64,000 nucleotides of DNA from Bradyrhizobium_A sp052115025 (lineage in GTDB: Bacteria > Pseudomonadota > Alphaproteobacteria > Rhizobiales > Xanthobacteraceae). The stretch is taken from the NCBI RefSeq assembly GCF_052115025.1, contig NZ_JBFRFW010000004.1, forward strand, positions 186,001 to 250,000, in the 5' to 3' direction. Each line of letters begins with the position of its first letter. Position 1 is the first letter of the stretch. The position numbers and the translations under genes were made by a program. The notes under the pieces were generated by a model. It saw nothing but the letters and a program-made list of their open reading frames with translations, was not told the origin of the DNA and made no database searches. Below are positions 17,978 through 27,462 of this stretch, piece after piece.

Positions 17978-20900
17978 TCATGCCGCCGGCTTCGGCTCGG
18001 CCGCGGGTGCCGGCGTCGCCTGCGTGTCGTCCGGCGCCTTGATGCGGAACCAGGCGACATAGAGCGCCGGCAGGAACAGCAGCGTCAGAACGGTGCCGAC
18101 GATGATGCCGCCCATCATGGCATAGGCCATCGGGCCCCAGAACACCTCGCGGGCGATCGGGATCAGCGCCAGGCTCGCCGCCGCGGCGGTCAGCACGATC
18201 GGCCGCATGCGGTGCTCGGTCGCCTCCACCACCGCCTCCCAGGGCGGACGGCCTTCCTCGCGCAGCTCCTCGATCTGCACGATCAGGATCACCGAGTTGC
18301 GGATCAGGATGCCGATCAGCGCCAGCACGCCGAGGATGGCGACGAAGCCAAGCGGCGCGCCGCTCGGCAGCAGCGCCGCGACCACGCCGATCAGCGCCAG
18401 CGGCGCCACCGCGAACACCAGGAACAGGCGCTGGAAGCTCTGCAGCTGCAGCATCAGGATGGTCGCCATGATGAACAGCATCAGCGGCACCACCGCGACG
18501 ATCGGCGCCTGGCTCTTGGCGCTTTCCTCGACGCTGCCGCCGATGGCGACGCTATAGCCGGGCGGCAGCTTGGCGTCGAATGCGGCGATCGCCGGCTTGA
18601 GCTGGTCGACCACGGTGTTGGGCTGCACCTCGTCGAGAATGCCGGCCTTCAGCGTGATGGTCGGCAGCCGCGAGCGACGCCAGATCGTCGGCTGTTCGAT
18701 CTCGTAACGCAGCGTCGCCACCGCCGCGAGCGGCACCGCCACGCCGCCATTGCCCGACAGCTGCAGGTCACGCAGCGTCTCGATCGAATGACGCTCGGCG
18801 GCGTTGGCGCGGCCCAGCACATTGATGAGATAGATGTCGTCGCGCACCTGGGTGATCGCCATGCCGTCGAGCACGCTGTTGAGCGCCGAGGCGATGTCCT
18901 CGGAGGTGACGCCGAGCTGGCGCGCCTTGTCCTGCAGCACGTCGACCTTGACCACGCGCGCCGGCTCCATCCAGTCGAAAACCACGTCGCCGAGATGGGC
19001 GTTGCCGCGCATCACGCCGGCGAGCGACTGCGCATACTCGCGCACCTTGGTGATATCGGGCCCGCTGACGCGATACTGCACGGGGCGGCCGACCGGCGGG
19101 CCGATGTCGAGCAGCTTGACGAAGCCGTCGGTGCCCGGGAACGTCTTCTTGAGATAGGCCTGCAGCTCGGCCGCGACCTTGTCACGAACCTCCAGCCCCT
19201 TGGTGACGATGATGACCTGGCCGTAGGACACGTCGGCGGGCTGGACGTCGAACGACAGCACGAAGCGCGGCGCGGAAGAGCCGACATAGGTCGACCAGTG
19301 GTCGATGCCGGGATTACCCTTGAGTGCCTCGCGCTCGAACTGCGTCATCTGGGCATTGGTGTCGGCGATCGAGGCGTTCTGCGGCAGGTTGAAGTCGACG
19401 ACCAGCTCATTGCGGTCGGACGCCGGGAAGAACTGCTGCTGCACGAACTGCAGGCCGCCGAGCGACAGCACGAAGATCGCCGCGGTGACGATGATGGTCA
19501 TCCAGCGCCGGCGCATGCAGACGTCGAGCAGGCGCGAGAACGCCAGCGCAAAGCGCCCCTTGGTCTCCTGATGGTGCGGCATGCTCGCCGGCAGGATGGT
19601 GACGCCGAGCAGCGGCGTGAACAGCACCGCGACGATCCACGACACCACCAGCGATACCGCGATCACCACGAACAGCGTGAAGGTGAATTCGCCGGCGCTG
19701 CTGCTGTTGAGGCCGATCGGGATGAAGCCGGCGACCGTCACCAGCGTGCCCGTCAGCATCGGGAATGCGGTCGAGGTGTAGACATAGGTCGCCGCCTTGC
19801 GCAGCGAATCCCCCGCCTCCAGCCGCGCCACCATCATCTCGACGGCGATCATCGCATCATCGACGAGAAGACCGAGCGCGATGATCAGCGCGCCGAGCGA
19901 AATGCGCTGCAGCGAGATCCCGACATAGGCCATCACCACGAAGGTGATCGCCAGCACCAGGGGAATCGAGATCGCCACCACGAGGCCGGCGCGCATGCCG
20001 AGGCTGATGAAGGAGATGGCGAGCACGATGACGACGGCCTCGAACAGCGCCTTGGTGAAGCCCGACACCGCCTCGTCCACGATCACCGGCTGGTCCGACA
20101 CGAGGTGCACGCCGACGCCGATCGGCAGGTCGGCGACGATGCGGGTCATCTCCTGCTTCAGCGCCGCGCCGAACTCCAGGAGGTTGGCGCCGCTCTTCAT
20201 GCCGATGGCGAGGCCGATCGCCGGCTCACCGTTGAAGCGGAACAGCGCCGTCGGTGGATCGACATAGCCGCGGGTAATGGTGGCGACATCGGTGAGCGGA
20301 AAGAAGCGGTCGTTGACCCGCAGGTTGATCGCCTTGAGGCTCGCCTCCGAGGTGAACTGGCCGTTGACGCGCACGCTGATGCGCTCGGGGCCGGCCTGCA
20401 GCACGCCGGACGGCGCGATCGCATTCTGCGCCTGCAGCGACGCGACGATGGAGCGGGTGTCGAGCCCGAGCGCGGCGACCTTGCGGGTGGAGAATTCGAG
20501 ATAGATCACCTCGTCCTGGGCGCCGACGATGTCGACGCGCCCGACATTGGGCACCGTGAGCACCTTGGCGCGGACGTCCTCAACCCGGTCACGCAGCTGG
20601 CGCGGCGTGAGGCCGTCGGCGGTGAAGGCATAGATGTTGCCGAACACGTCGCCGAAACGGTCGTTGAAGCCGGGCCCGATCACCCCTTGCGGGAAGTCGC
20701 CCTTGATGTCGGCGATCATGTTGCGCACGCGCACCCAGGTCGGCGTCACCTCGCTCGCCTTGGTGGTCTCGCGCAGGTTGACGAAGATGGTGGTCTGGCC
20801 GGCGATGGTGAGGCTCTTGGTGTAGTCGAGCGTCTCCAGCTCCTCGAGCTTCTTCTCGATGCGGTCGGTGACCTGGCGCGCCATCTCCTGCGCGGACGCG

Positions 20901-21067
20901 CCGGGCCATTGCGCCTGGATCACCATGGTCTTGATGGTGAAGGCGGGATCCTCCTCGCGGCCGAGGCTGAGATACGAGAACAGCCCCGCCGCCATGAAGG
21001 CGATCATGAAGTACCAGACGAGCGAGCGGTGATCGAGCGCCCAGTCGGAGAGATTGAAATTCTTCAC
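17978..21067 (-). CDS. RND efflux pump inner-membrane subunit (TriC-like)
   Basis: A 1029-residue resistance-nodulation-division permease. The N-terminus (MKNFNLSDWALDHRSLVWYF) and SLGREEDPAFTIKTMV are typical of the TriC/MdtB-like branch. The proton-relay acidic pair is in TM4 (LGLLVDDAMIAVEMM), and the family repeat DVGPPVGRP-type porter motif appears as LLDIGPPVGRPVQYR. There are twelve expected helices and two large periplasmic loops. It is the last gene of a three-gene operon and overlaps the preceding adaptor gene by 4 bp. Two adaptors plus one pump without a linked outer-membrane factor resembles TriABC of Pseudomonas aeruginosa, a triclosan exporter; substrate specificity cannot be read from sequence. 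Confidence 0.92.
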   Translation of the reverse strand: MKNFNLSDWALDHRSLVWYFMIAFMAAGLFSYLSLGREEDPAFTIKTMVIQAQWPGASAQEMARQVTDRIEKKLEELETLDYTKSLTIAGQTTIFVNLRETTKASEVTPTWVRVRNMIADIKGDFPQGVIGPGFNDRFGDVFGNIYAFTADGLTPRQLRDRVEDVRAKVLTVPNVGRVDIVGAQDEVIYLEFSTRKVAALGLDTRSIVASLQAQNAIAPSGVLQAGPERISVRVNGQFTSEASLKAINLRVNDRFFPLTDVATITRGYVDPPTALFRFNGEPAIGLAIGMKSGANLLEFGAALKQEMTRIVADLPIGVGVHLVSDQPVIVDEAVSGFTKALFEAVVIVLAISFISLGMRAGLVVAISIPLVLAITFVVMAYVGISLQRISLGALIIALGLLVDDAMIAVEMMVARLEAGDSLRKAATYVYTSTAFPMLTGTLVTVAGFIPIGLNSSSAGEFTFTLFVVIAVSLVVSWIVAVLFTPLLGVTILPASMPHHQETKGRFALAFSRLLDVCMRRRWMTIIVTAAIFVLSLGGLQFVQQQFFPASDRNELVVDFNLPQNASIADTNAQMTQFEREALKGNPGIDHWSTYVGSSAPRFVLSFDVQPADVSYGQVIIVTKGLEVRDKVAAELQAYLKKTFPGTDGFVKLLDIGPPVGRPVQYRVSGPDITKVREYAQSLAGVMRGNAHLGDVVFDWMEPARVVKVDVLQDKARQLGVTSEDIASALNSVLDGMAITQVRDDIYLINVLGRANAAERHSIETLRDLQLSGNGGVAVPLAAVATLRYEIEQPTIWRRSRLPTITLKAGILDEVQPNTVVDQLKPAIAAFDAKLPPGYSVAIGGSVEESAKSQAPIVAVVPLMLFIMATILMLQLQSFQRLFLVFAVAPLALIGVVAALLPSGAPLGFVAILGVLALIGILIRNSVILIVQIEELREEGRPPWEAVVEATEHRMRPIVLTAAAASLALIPIAREVFWGPMAYAMMGGIIVGTVLTLLFLPALYVAWFRIKAPDDTQATPAPAAEPKPAA

Positions 21068-22143
21068 GGCTGCGCTTCCTGATCGATACGGACCTTCTGG
21101 CCCTCCGTAAGACTGTGCACGCCGGCGGTGACCACCCGCGCGCCCGGCTCGACGCCGCCGGTGACTCGCAGGCCGCCGTCATCCGGCACGCCCAGCACCT
21201 CGCGCAGCGACACCGTGCGGCTCGTCACATCGACCAGCCACACATAGGTTTTGCCGTCCCGCGTCAGCACGGCCGAAGACGGCAGGCGCAGCATGCGCGC
21301 CTCGCCCCCCGCCAGCGTCGCGGTGACCGTGGTGCCGAGACGGAAAGGCTCGGGCGGCTTCTCCAGGGTGATGCGCACGCGACGCGTGCGCGTAACCTGG
21401 TCGGCCTGCGGCGCGATCTCGCGCACCCTGCCGTCCGCCTTGATCGCCGGATCGAGCTGCAGGCTGACCGTGAAGGCCTCACCGATGTGCAGGCTCGCGG
21501 CGGTGTCCTCGGACACGTCGACCACCGCTTCACGGATGTCGGGCCGCGCCACGGTCACCACACTTTGCCCGGGCGACACCACCTGGCCGACCTCGGCGCC
21601 GACCGCCGTGACCACGCCGGCGAAGTCGGCCTTGAGGCGGGCGTAGCCGAGCTGTTCGCGGGCCTTGGTAAGATTGGCCTGGGCCTGCACCACGGAGGCC
21701 TGCGCGGCGGCGCGGGCCTGCTCTGCGGTCTCGAAGGTGGCACGGCTGGTGGCGTCGGTCTCGAGCAGCGCGCGCTGGCGGCCTTCGGCGCCGGTGGCGT
21801 TGGTGAGCTGCGCCTGCGCGCTGGAGACGGCCGCGGCGGCGGAGCGCACCGCGAGCTCCAGCGCCGCCGGATCGACGGAGGCGACGATCTGATCCTTCTC
21901 GACCATGTCGCCGACATTGACAGGACGGGCGATCAGGCGGCCGAGCACGCGAAAGCCAAGATCCGTCTTGAACTGCGGCTGCACGGTGCCGACGATTGCC
22001 GCGCCGCCGGCCAGCCCCGGCTCGACCACCATCGACAGCACCGGCCGCACCGGCGCGGGCGCGGTGGCTTCTTCCTTGCAACCAGCAAGCAGGAGCGATG
22101 CGGCGCCCATGACGAGCGCGACAGCGGAACGCGATGTCATCAT
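21064..22143 (-). CDS. RND periplasmic adaptor lipoprotein (second of two)
   Basis: A 359-residue membrane-fusion protein. The lipoprotein signal is SLLLAGC with Cys22, so it is probably anchored to the inner membrane. It has split lipoyl-like halves around a helical hairpin (residues about 95-175, Ala/Gln-rich), a beta-barrel domain, and a membrane-proximal end with SLTEGQKVRI. It overlaps the upstream adaptor gene by 4 bp (ATGA) and the pump gene by 4 bp, which indicates translational coupling. Confidence 0.9.
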   Translation of the reverse strand: MMTSRSAVALVMGAASLLLAGCKEEATAPAPVRPVLSMVVEPGLAGGAAIVGTVQPQFKTDLGFRVLGRLIARPVNVGDMVEKDQIVASVDPAALELAVRSAAAAVSSAQAQLTNATGAEGRQRALLETDATSRATFETAEQARAAAQASVVQAQANLTKAREQLGYARLKADFAGVVTAVGAEVGQVVSPGQSVVTVARPDIREAVVDVSEDTAASLHIGEAFTVSLQLDPAIKADGRVREIAPQADQVTRTRRVRITLEKPPEPFRLGTTVTATLAGGEARMLRLPSSAVLTRDGKTYVWLVDVTSRTVSLREVLGVPDDGGLRVTGGVEPGARVVTAGVHSLTEGQKVRIDQEAQP

Positions 22144-23240
22144 GATGCGCTCTCCCCATCAAACGTCACCGTCTGGCCGGTGCTGAGCAGCTTGCCGCCG
22201 TCGGTCACCACCCGCTCGCCGGGCTCGAGCCCGCTCTTCACCACGATCGTTCCGGTGCCGTACTCCTCGACAGCGATCGGCTTCAGCGCCACCGTCTTGC
22301 TCTTGCCGTCGATGACCCAGACCGCCGGCGTCGGGCCGGCGGCGGTGAGCGCGCCCCAGGGCAGGATGATGCGGCGATCCGGCGGCCCGTGGGCCGTGCC
22401 GGTGACCGGGCTGCCGAGCGTCATCGCCGCCGGCGGATTGGCTATGGCGACCTTGACGCGGACCGTGCCGGTCTTCGGATCGATGGTCGGCGACACCTCG
22501 CGGACGCGGCCGCGCGCGGTGACGGCGGGATCGGACACCAGGACGAGCGCGACGCTGTCGTCCGACGGCGGCTGCTTGAAGAACAGCGACTCATAGACGT
22601 CGAACACCGCATCACGGTCGCCGTCCTGTGCCAGCGAGAACGCCGGCTGCGTCGCCTCCGCCACCTGCCCGACCTCGATGCTGCGCACGGTGATGATGCC
22701 GGCGGCGCTGGCGCGCAGCTCGGTGTAGCCGAGCGCATCCCTGGCGGTGCCGAGCTGAGCCTTGGCGGATTCCAGAGAGCCTTCGGCGGTGCGCAGGCCC
22801 TCCTGCGCCTGGTCAAAGGCGGCGCGGGTGGTGAAGCCGTTGGACAGCAGCGTCTTCTGGCGATCGAAGGTGGCGGTCGCGACCCGCACCTGGGATTCCG
22901 CCGCGGTCACCGCCGCAGTCGCGGCATCGAGGTCCGCCTTCTGCTCCGCCGGATCGAGCCGCGCCAGCACCTGGCCTGCCGCGACATGGGCGCCGACATC
23001 GACCAGCCGCTCGATCACCCGGCCGCTGACGCGGAACGACAGCTCGGCCTGCACGCGGGCCCGCACGTCGCCGGTCAATGTCACGGACTCAACCCGCTCC
23101 TTGAGCGCCACCACCTCGCTGCGCACCAGCGTCGGCGGCTTGGCCGCGCCCTTGCGCTCGTCACAGCCGCCCAGAGCGGCCGCAACTGCCAGAAGGCAGC
23201 CTGCCTGAACGGCAAGGCGGGTTCGAAAGCTGACCATCAT
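22140..23240 (-). CDS. RND periplasmic adaptor lipoprotein (first of two)
   Basis: A 366-residue membrane-fusion protein with lipobox AAALGGC. Family landmarks are LSFRVSGRVIERLVDVGAHV, VLARLDPAEQKADLDAA, the coiled hairpin (QVRVATATFDRQKTLLSNGF), GYTELRASAAGIIT and the terminal GLEPGERVVTDGG. I chose the start at the MMVSF double ATG (23240), which places the signal peptide at the N-terminus; a longer frame to 23321 would add sequence that overlaps the operator. It is the first gene of the efflux operon, divergent from the TetR gene. Confidence 0.88.
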   Translation of the reverse strand: MMVSFRTRLAVQAGCLLAVAAALGGCDERKGAAKPPTLVRSEVVALKERVESVTLTGDVRARVQAELSFRVSGRVIERLVDVGAHVAAGQVLARLDPAEQKADLDAATAAVTAAESQVRVATATFDRQKTLLSNGFTTRAAFDQAQEGLRTAEGSLESAKAQLGTARDALGYTELRASAAGIITVRSIEVGQVAEATQPAFSLAQDGDRDAVFDVYESLFFKQPPSDDSVALVLVSDPAVTARGRVREVSPTIDPKTGTVRVKVAIANPPAAMTLGSPVTGTAHGPPDRRIILPWGALTAAGPTPAVWVIDGKSKTVALKPIAVEEYGTGTIVVKSGLEPGERVVTDGGKLLSTGQTVTFDGESAS

Positions 23241-23320
23241 GACCACACGCTCACAACAAGAGAGGCAGACACACCGGCTGGCGCGCCATGGTGACACAGG
23301 AAAATGCTCCTGGGACGACA

Positions 23321-23354
23321 ATTATTATTGACTGACTCGTAAGTCAATAATAAT
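23321..23354. promoter_or_regulatory. TetR operator with overlapping divergent promoters
   Basis: A perfect inverted repeat has 13-bp arms, ATTATTATTGACT (23321-23333) and AGTCAATAATAAT (23342-23354), around the 8-bp spacer GACTCGTA. Each arm contains an outward-reading TTGACT. On the plus strand TTGACT at 23328 is followed after 17 bp by TAATGA; the minus strand has a mirror-image arrangement. Repressor binding would block both the efflux operon and tetR. Confidence 0.85.
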
Positions 23355-23386
23355 GATCAGGGACAAGATGCAGGGCTGGGATCCCG

Positions 23387-24010
23387 ATGGCGGACACGCC
23401 GACGAAACGCAGAGAGCGCCGCAAGGCCGAGCGGCCGGGAGAGATCCTCGACGCCGCGTTCGAGGAGTTCGTCGCAAACGGCTATGCCGCCACCCGCCTC
23501 GAGGACGTCGCCAGGCGCGCCGGCGTCACCAAAGGCACGATCTACTTCTACTTCGACACCAAGGAACGCGTGTTCGACGAGATGATCCGGCATGTGTCGC
23601 GGCCGCAGTTCGACGAACTGACGGCCTTTCTCGCGACCCTCAACGGCCCGTACCGGACGCAGCTGCACGCCCTGATCGTCTATCTCTACAGCCGCTTCGG
23701 CGACGAGCGCGCCTCGCGCGAGACGTTGCGCTTCCTGATCGCCGAGGGCGCGCGCTTTCCCGACCTCGTCGAGCGCCACTATCAGGAGTTCATGGAGCCG
23801 CTCGTCGAACATGTGCGCGCGTTGGTGGAGGCCGGCATTGCCGCCGGCGAATTCCGCGACAGCACCGCGCGGCGCTTTCCCGAGCTGATCCTGAGCCCGT
23901 CGTTGCTGTTGGACGTGTGGCGCCTGGTCTTCGACAAGAATCGCCCGATCGACGTCGATGCGTTCGTCGACGCTCAACTCGACCTGCTGATGAACGGCCT
24001 TGCCACCTGA
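23387..24010 (+). CDS. TetR-family repressor of the adjacent efflux operon
   Basis: A 207-residue regulator. The N-terminal helix-turn-helix region is ILDAAFEEFVANGYAATRLE followed by GVTKGTIYFYFDTKERVF, a typical TetR signature. The C-terminal ligand/dimer domain (about 80-207) resembles the AcrR/TetR_C class often next to RND pumps (FRDSTARRFPELILSPSLLL). It is divergent from the two-adaptor RND operon, with a long palindrome between them that probably gives autoregulation and control of the pump. Confidence 0.92.
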   Translation: MADTPTKRRERRKAERPGEILDAAFEEFVANGYAATRLEDVARRAGVTKGTIYFYFDTKERVFDEMIRHVSRPQFDELTAFLATLNGPYRTQLHALIVYLYSRFGDERASRETLRFLIAEGARFPDLVERHYQEFMEPLVEHVRALVEAGIAAGEFRDSTARRFPELILSPSLLLDVWRLVFDKNRPIDVDAFVDAQLDLLMNGLAT

Positions 24011-24106
24011 CGCGCCCGGCGCATGGCACACAGTCCCGCGGGAACTACCCATCACGGCGAAGCTGGTCCATAACCGGCACACACAATCCCTCCCGCCGAC
24101 GCAGCC

Positions 24107-25363
24107 ATGCTATCGCCCGCCGCACCGCAACCGACCACCGGACTGAAGCTGTTCGCCCCGATCGTGGTGCTGGCGTGCGGCCACATGCTGTCCAACATGA
24201 TCCGCACCCTGCCCGCGGTCTCGCTCGACCTGATCGCCGCCGACCTCAAGGCGGATCCGGCGACCATCGGCTCGCTGGCGGGCGCCTACCATTTCGCATT
24301 CGCAGCAAGCCAGATCCCGCTCGGGGTGGCGCTCGACCGCTTCAGCGTCCGCACCGTGTCGGTGACGCTGCTGCTGGCAACCATGCTCGGCGCCGCGTTC
24401 GCCGCGGTCACGCGAACACCGCTCAGCTTCTGCATCGCCCAGATTCTGCTCGGCATCGCCACCTCGGGCATGCTGCTGTGCCCGGTCACCTATGCGGCGC
24501 GGCGGCTGCCGGCCGCCAAGTTCGGGATGTGGACCGGCATCATCCTCAGCCTCGGCAATTGCGGCATGATCCTGTCGGCCAGTCCGCTGGCGTGGCTGGT
24601 GGACCACTATGGCTGGCGCGGCGGCTTCGTGCTCGCCGCCGCCCTGGCGATCGCGATCGCGCTTGCCGTCTTCACCGTCGTCCAGCCGGACCGCACCGAC
24701 GCGGCACCGCGCCACCTCGCCGACGAAGTCCTCGGCGTGTTCCGCCTCGGCCTGTCGCGGCCGCTGCGCGGCGTCATCGTTCTGGCATTCTTCTCGGTTG
24801 CGGTCACGCTGGTGCTGCGCGGGGTGTGGGGCGGCCCATGGCTGATGGACATCAAAGGCCTCTCCCGCTTCGATGCCGGACAGATCCTGCTCGTCTTCAC
24901 GCTGTCGATGATCGTCGGCCCGTTGCTGATCGGCCTGATCGATCGCCGGCTCGGCCGGCGGCGGGAACTGGTGATCGTCTGCCATGCGCTCGCCGCGCTC
25001 GCTCTGGTGGCGATGGCCTGCGGCGGCCCGGGTGGCCTGCTCTCGACCGCGTTCGGCGTCCCCTACCTCACGCCGACGACCGACGCGGCGCTGCTGGTCG
25101 CGATCGGCTTCTTCAGCTCGGCGCAGCCGCTGCTCTATGCGATCACGCGACAGGTGGTCCCGAGCGCGGACACCGGCAAGGCGCTGTCCGCGGCCAACCT
25201 GTCGTTCTTCTTCGGGACCGCGGTGCTGCAGGCGACCACAGGTCTTGTGGCCGCACAGGTCTCACTGCCCGCGGCGCTGCTGGTGCTCGGCCTCGGGCTG
25301 GTGTTCGGCGTCACGGTGTTCGCGCTGCTGACGCGCGCGCCGCGGAGCCCCGCAGGCGCTTGA
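24107..25363 (+). CDS. Major facilitator superfamily transporter
   Basis: A 418-residue inner-membrane permease with twelve predicted helices. After a short N-terminus it reads PIVVLACGHMLSNMIRTLPA, and the loop 2-3 motif is degenerate (PLGVALDRFSVRTV). The central loop (about 193-215) is polar. The motif LIDRRLGRRRELV in the second half matches the loop 8-9 MFS signature. The substrate is unknown. It follows the tetR gene by 96 bp on the same strand, so co-transcription is possible. Confidence 0.88.
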   Translation: MLSPAAPQPTTGLKLFAPIVVLACGHMLSNMIRTLPAVSLDLIAADLKADPATIGSLAGAYHFAFAASQIPLGVALDRFSVRTVSVTLLLATMLGAAFAAVTRTPLSFCIAQILLGIATSGMLLCPVTYAARRLPAAKFGMWTGIILSLGNCGMILSASPLAWLVDHYGWRGGFVLAAALAIAIALAVFTVVQPDRTDAAPRHLADEVLGVFRLGLSRPLRGVIVLAFFSVAVTLVLRGVWGGPWLMDIKGLSRFDAGQILLVFTLSMIVGPLLIGLIDRRLGRRRELVIVCHALAALALVAMACGGPGGLLSTAFGVPYLTPTTDAALLVAIGFFSSAQPLLYAITRQVVPSADTGKALSAANLSFFFGTAVLQATTGLVAAQVSLPAALLVLGLGLVFGVTVFALLTRAPRSPAGA

Positions 25364-25369
25364 GGCAGG

Positions 25370-26248
25370 TCAGATCCGGCTGCGGGTCTTCAGCGCCGCG
25401 TCGTAGATCTCGATGCGCAGCATCGGAAACCGGCGCAGCAGGTCGGCACCGGCCGTGCGCGCCGCCGCCGCATCGTCGTACTGGTTCTTGAAATGCCCGT
25501 CGACGACCAGCGTGAAGCCGGATGTCGGCGGAATGTCCGCACGCGGATGCGGCTTCGGCGGCATCGCCGGCGGCGTCTGCTTCCTCACCCCCGCCTCGGC
25601 AGCCGCCGGCCGGATGGCCGACTGTGGCATCGCCTGCGTCGAAGCCTGAGCTGCCGCAGCTTTGGGGAGGCTCAGGGGAGAGCGCGACGGCGCGGCCTGG
25701 GTTTCGTTGCTCATGCGTCCGCCTTTCGCATCGTTCGTCACCTCACTGCGTTGTCCGCTTGGTTGTCCGTTTGTCATGATCGTCAGAAGGTCCATCGGCT
25801 CGCCTGCCGGCGCGGCCGCGCCGACGGGCGTGCGCACTGCAGACTTCGCCGTCTCCGCGGCAGATGCCTTGGCCGCCTTGTCGGCGGCGCCGTCATTGAC
25901 GCCAACGCCCGTGGTGCTGCCAGACTTGGTCGTTTCCGACTTCGCAGTCTCGGATTTGGCACCCGCCGCAGCGCCGGCCTTGGCAGTCTTCTTGGCGCTC
26001 GACCGGGGAGTCGTAGCCGTACTCGACCTCGGATTCGCCTTGGCGTCAATCTTGGCGTCAATCTTGGCTTCGGTCTTGGCGCTGCTCTTGGCTGATGTCG
26101 CGACCGTCCGAGCCGTCGAGCGTGATGCTGCCTTCTTCGCCGGCTTGGCAGCCTTCGGCGCGGCCGCTCTGCTGCCGGCCGTCTTCTTCACGCTACTGGT
26201 TTTGGATTTGGCACCCGCCCGTGCGGGCGCCTTTGTCACTTTGGCCAA
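25370..26248 (-). CDS. Histone-H1-like Lys/Ala-rich protein with a conserved-looking C-terminal domain
   Basis: A 292-residue protein. Residues 1 to about 145 are extremely rich in Lys, Ala, Ser and Thr with repeated KxAK/AKxxAK patterns (KPAKKAASRSTART, TEAKIDAKIDAKA), like eukaryotic H1 tails and bacterial AlgP/Hc1-type proteins. A linker follows, with MDLLTIMTNGQPSGQRSEV and a Pro-rich section (TPPAMPPKPHPRADIPPT). The last 55 residues form a compact domain: GFTLVVDGHFKNQYDD, then AAARTAGADLLRRFPMLRIE. Nucleic-acid binding is inferred from composition only. A short exact repeat encodes AKID twice. It converges with the MFS gene with only 6 bp between stops. Confidence 0.75.
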   Translation of the reverse strand: MAKVTKAPARAGAKSKTSSVKKTAGSRAAAPKAAKPAKKAASRSTARTVATSAKSSAKTEAKIDAKIDAKANPRSSTATTPRSSAKKTAKAGAAAGAKSETAKSETTKSGSTTGVGVNDGAADKAAKASAAETAKSAVRTPVGAAAPAGEPMDLLTIMTNGQPSGQRSEVTNDAKGGRMSNETQAAPSRSPLSLPKAAAAQASTQAMPQSAIRPAAAEAGVRKQTPPAMPPKPHPRADIPPTSGFTLVVDGHFKNQYDDAAAARTAGADLLRRFPMLRIEIYDAALKTRSRI

Positions 26249-26787
26249 TCGTCCGCCCTCAAACTCGGCTGGCCTTGTAACACACGCGATCCATTACGCA
26301 ACGCGAGATCACCACCATCCTCAGCAGCGTGAGCGACACACAGGTTCCCGTCCGCCGCCACACGAATTCGCCTTGACATGAGGCGGCGACAGCCTCGCCC
26401 TGATGCGTCATCACATCAGGCAACGACGCAGGCGGCACTCTGTTCCGTGCCGCGGCGAATCAAGCCGCGGGCCCATCGGTCGAACAGGATGAGCCCGGCA
26501 CGAGGGCAAGCTCGTCCTGCAAGGCAAGCCCATCATACGCCTCTGCAGGACCGGCTGCGGCGAATCCCGCTGACGCCGCCATCGGCCGCCGATCCCAGCG
26601 ACTTCAGCCAGTTTAAAGTGATTCCAGGTGGGACGCGCCTCCCACGCATCGAAAAGTGCCCAAAAATCGCAAAAAAACGGGTTTGAGACCCGAAAGCGCG
26701 CCGGAAATCATTGCCGGCACAATGTTCACGCAATCCTTGGCATCACAATGCAGCCGGGGGTCGAGGGGGTCTGCATGAGGCGGGACA
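26249..26787. other. Intergenic region upstream of both the H1-like gene and the response regulator
   Basis: About 540 bases hold the divergent promoters of the two flanking genes. A small inverted repeat GTGGGA-CGCGCC-TCCCAC lies at 26628-26645, and AT-richer sequence (26660-26680, a run of seven A) precedes the response regulator. No convincing gene was seen. Confidence 0.4.
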
Positions 26788-27462
26788 ATGCGATTGTTAC
26801 TGGTGGAAGACGAAAATGAGATGGCAGCGGCGTTGAGCGAGGCGCTGCTCAAATTCGATGTCGTGGTCGATCGGGTGTTCTCGCTCGATCTGGCGCGGGA
26901 GGCCGTGGCGGACCCGGTGCACGATGCGATCATTCTCGACCGGCAGCTCCCCGACGGCGACGGGCTGAGCCTGCTGCCGCACCTGCGCGCCAACCAGTCG
27001 GGCGTGCCGGTCATCGTGCTGACCGCCCGCGGCGACGTCACCGACCGGGTGATGGGACTCGACGCCGGGGCGGACGATTACCTCGCCAAGCCCTTCGCCC
27101 TGGAGGAACTGCTGGCGCGGCTGCGCGCCGTGCTGCGGCGGCCGCCGGCGATGGCGCCGACGGTGGCGCGGGTCGGCCAGCTCATCCTCAACTTCGGTAA
27201 CCGCGAGGTGACGGTCGGCGGCCAGCCGATCGAGCTGCGCCGCCGCGAGCTCCTGGTGCTGGAAACGCTGATGCGGCGCCATGGCCGCACCGTGCTGCGC
27301 TCGGCGCTCGAGGAAGCGGTCTACAGCTTCGACGACGAAATCCAGTCCAACGCGCTGGATTCCCATATCTCGCGGCTGCGCCGCAAGCTCGACAACCACG
27401 AGGCCGGGGTCGAGATTCACAACATTCGCGGCGTCGGCTACCTGCTGAAGGCCGTCGAATGA
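26788..27462 (+). CDS. OmpR-family response regulator
   Basis: A 224-residue regulator. The receiver domain (1-115) has the acidic pocket VEDE, phosphoacceptor Asp51 in IILDRQLPDGDG, LTARGDVTDRVMGLDAGADDYLAKPF and the invariant Lys near residue 100. The C-terminal winged helix (130-224) ends with SHISRLRRKLDN and IRGVGYLL. It overlaps the sensor kinase gene by 4 bp. The target genes are unknown. Confidence 0.93.
   Translation: MRLLLVEDENEMAAALSEALLKFDVVVDRVFSLDLAREAVADPVHDAIILDRQLPDGDGLSLLPHLRANQSGVPVIVLTARGDVTDRVMGLDAGADDYLAKPFALEELLARLRAVLRRPPAMAPTVARVGQLILNFGNREVTVGGQPIELRRRELLVLETLMRRHGRTVLRSALEEAVYSFDDEIQSNALDSHISRLRRKLDNHEAGVEIHNIRGVGYLLKAVE

Noticed and set aside
18212..21082. A 956-codon open frame on the plus strand across the RND pump gene
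   Set aside because: It is His/Arg/Asp-rich with no domain, and it is the antisense shadow of a clear RND permease; high GC creates such frames.
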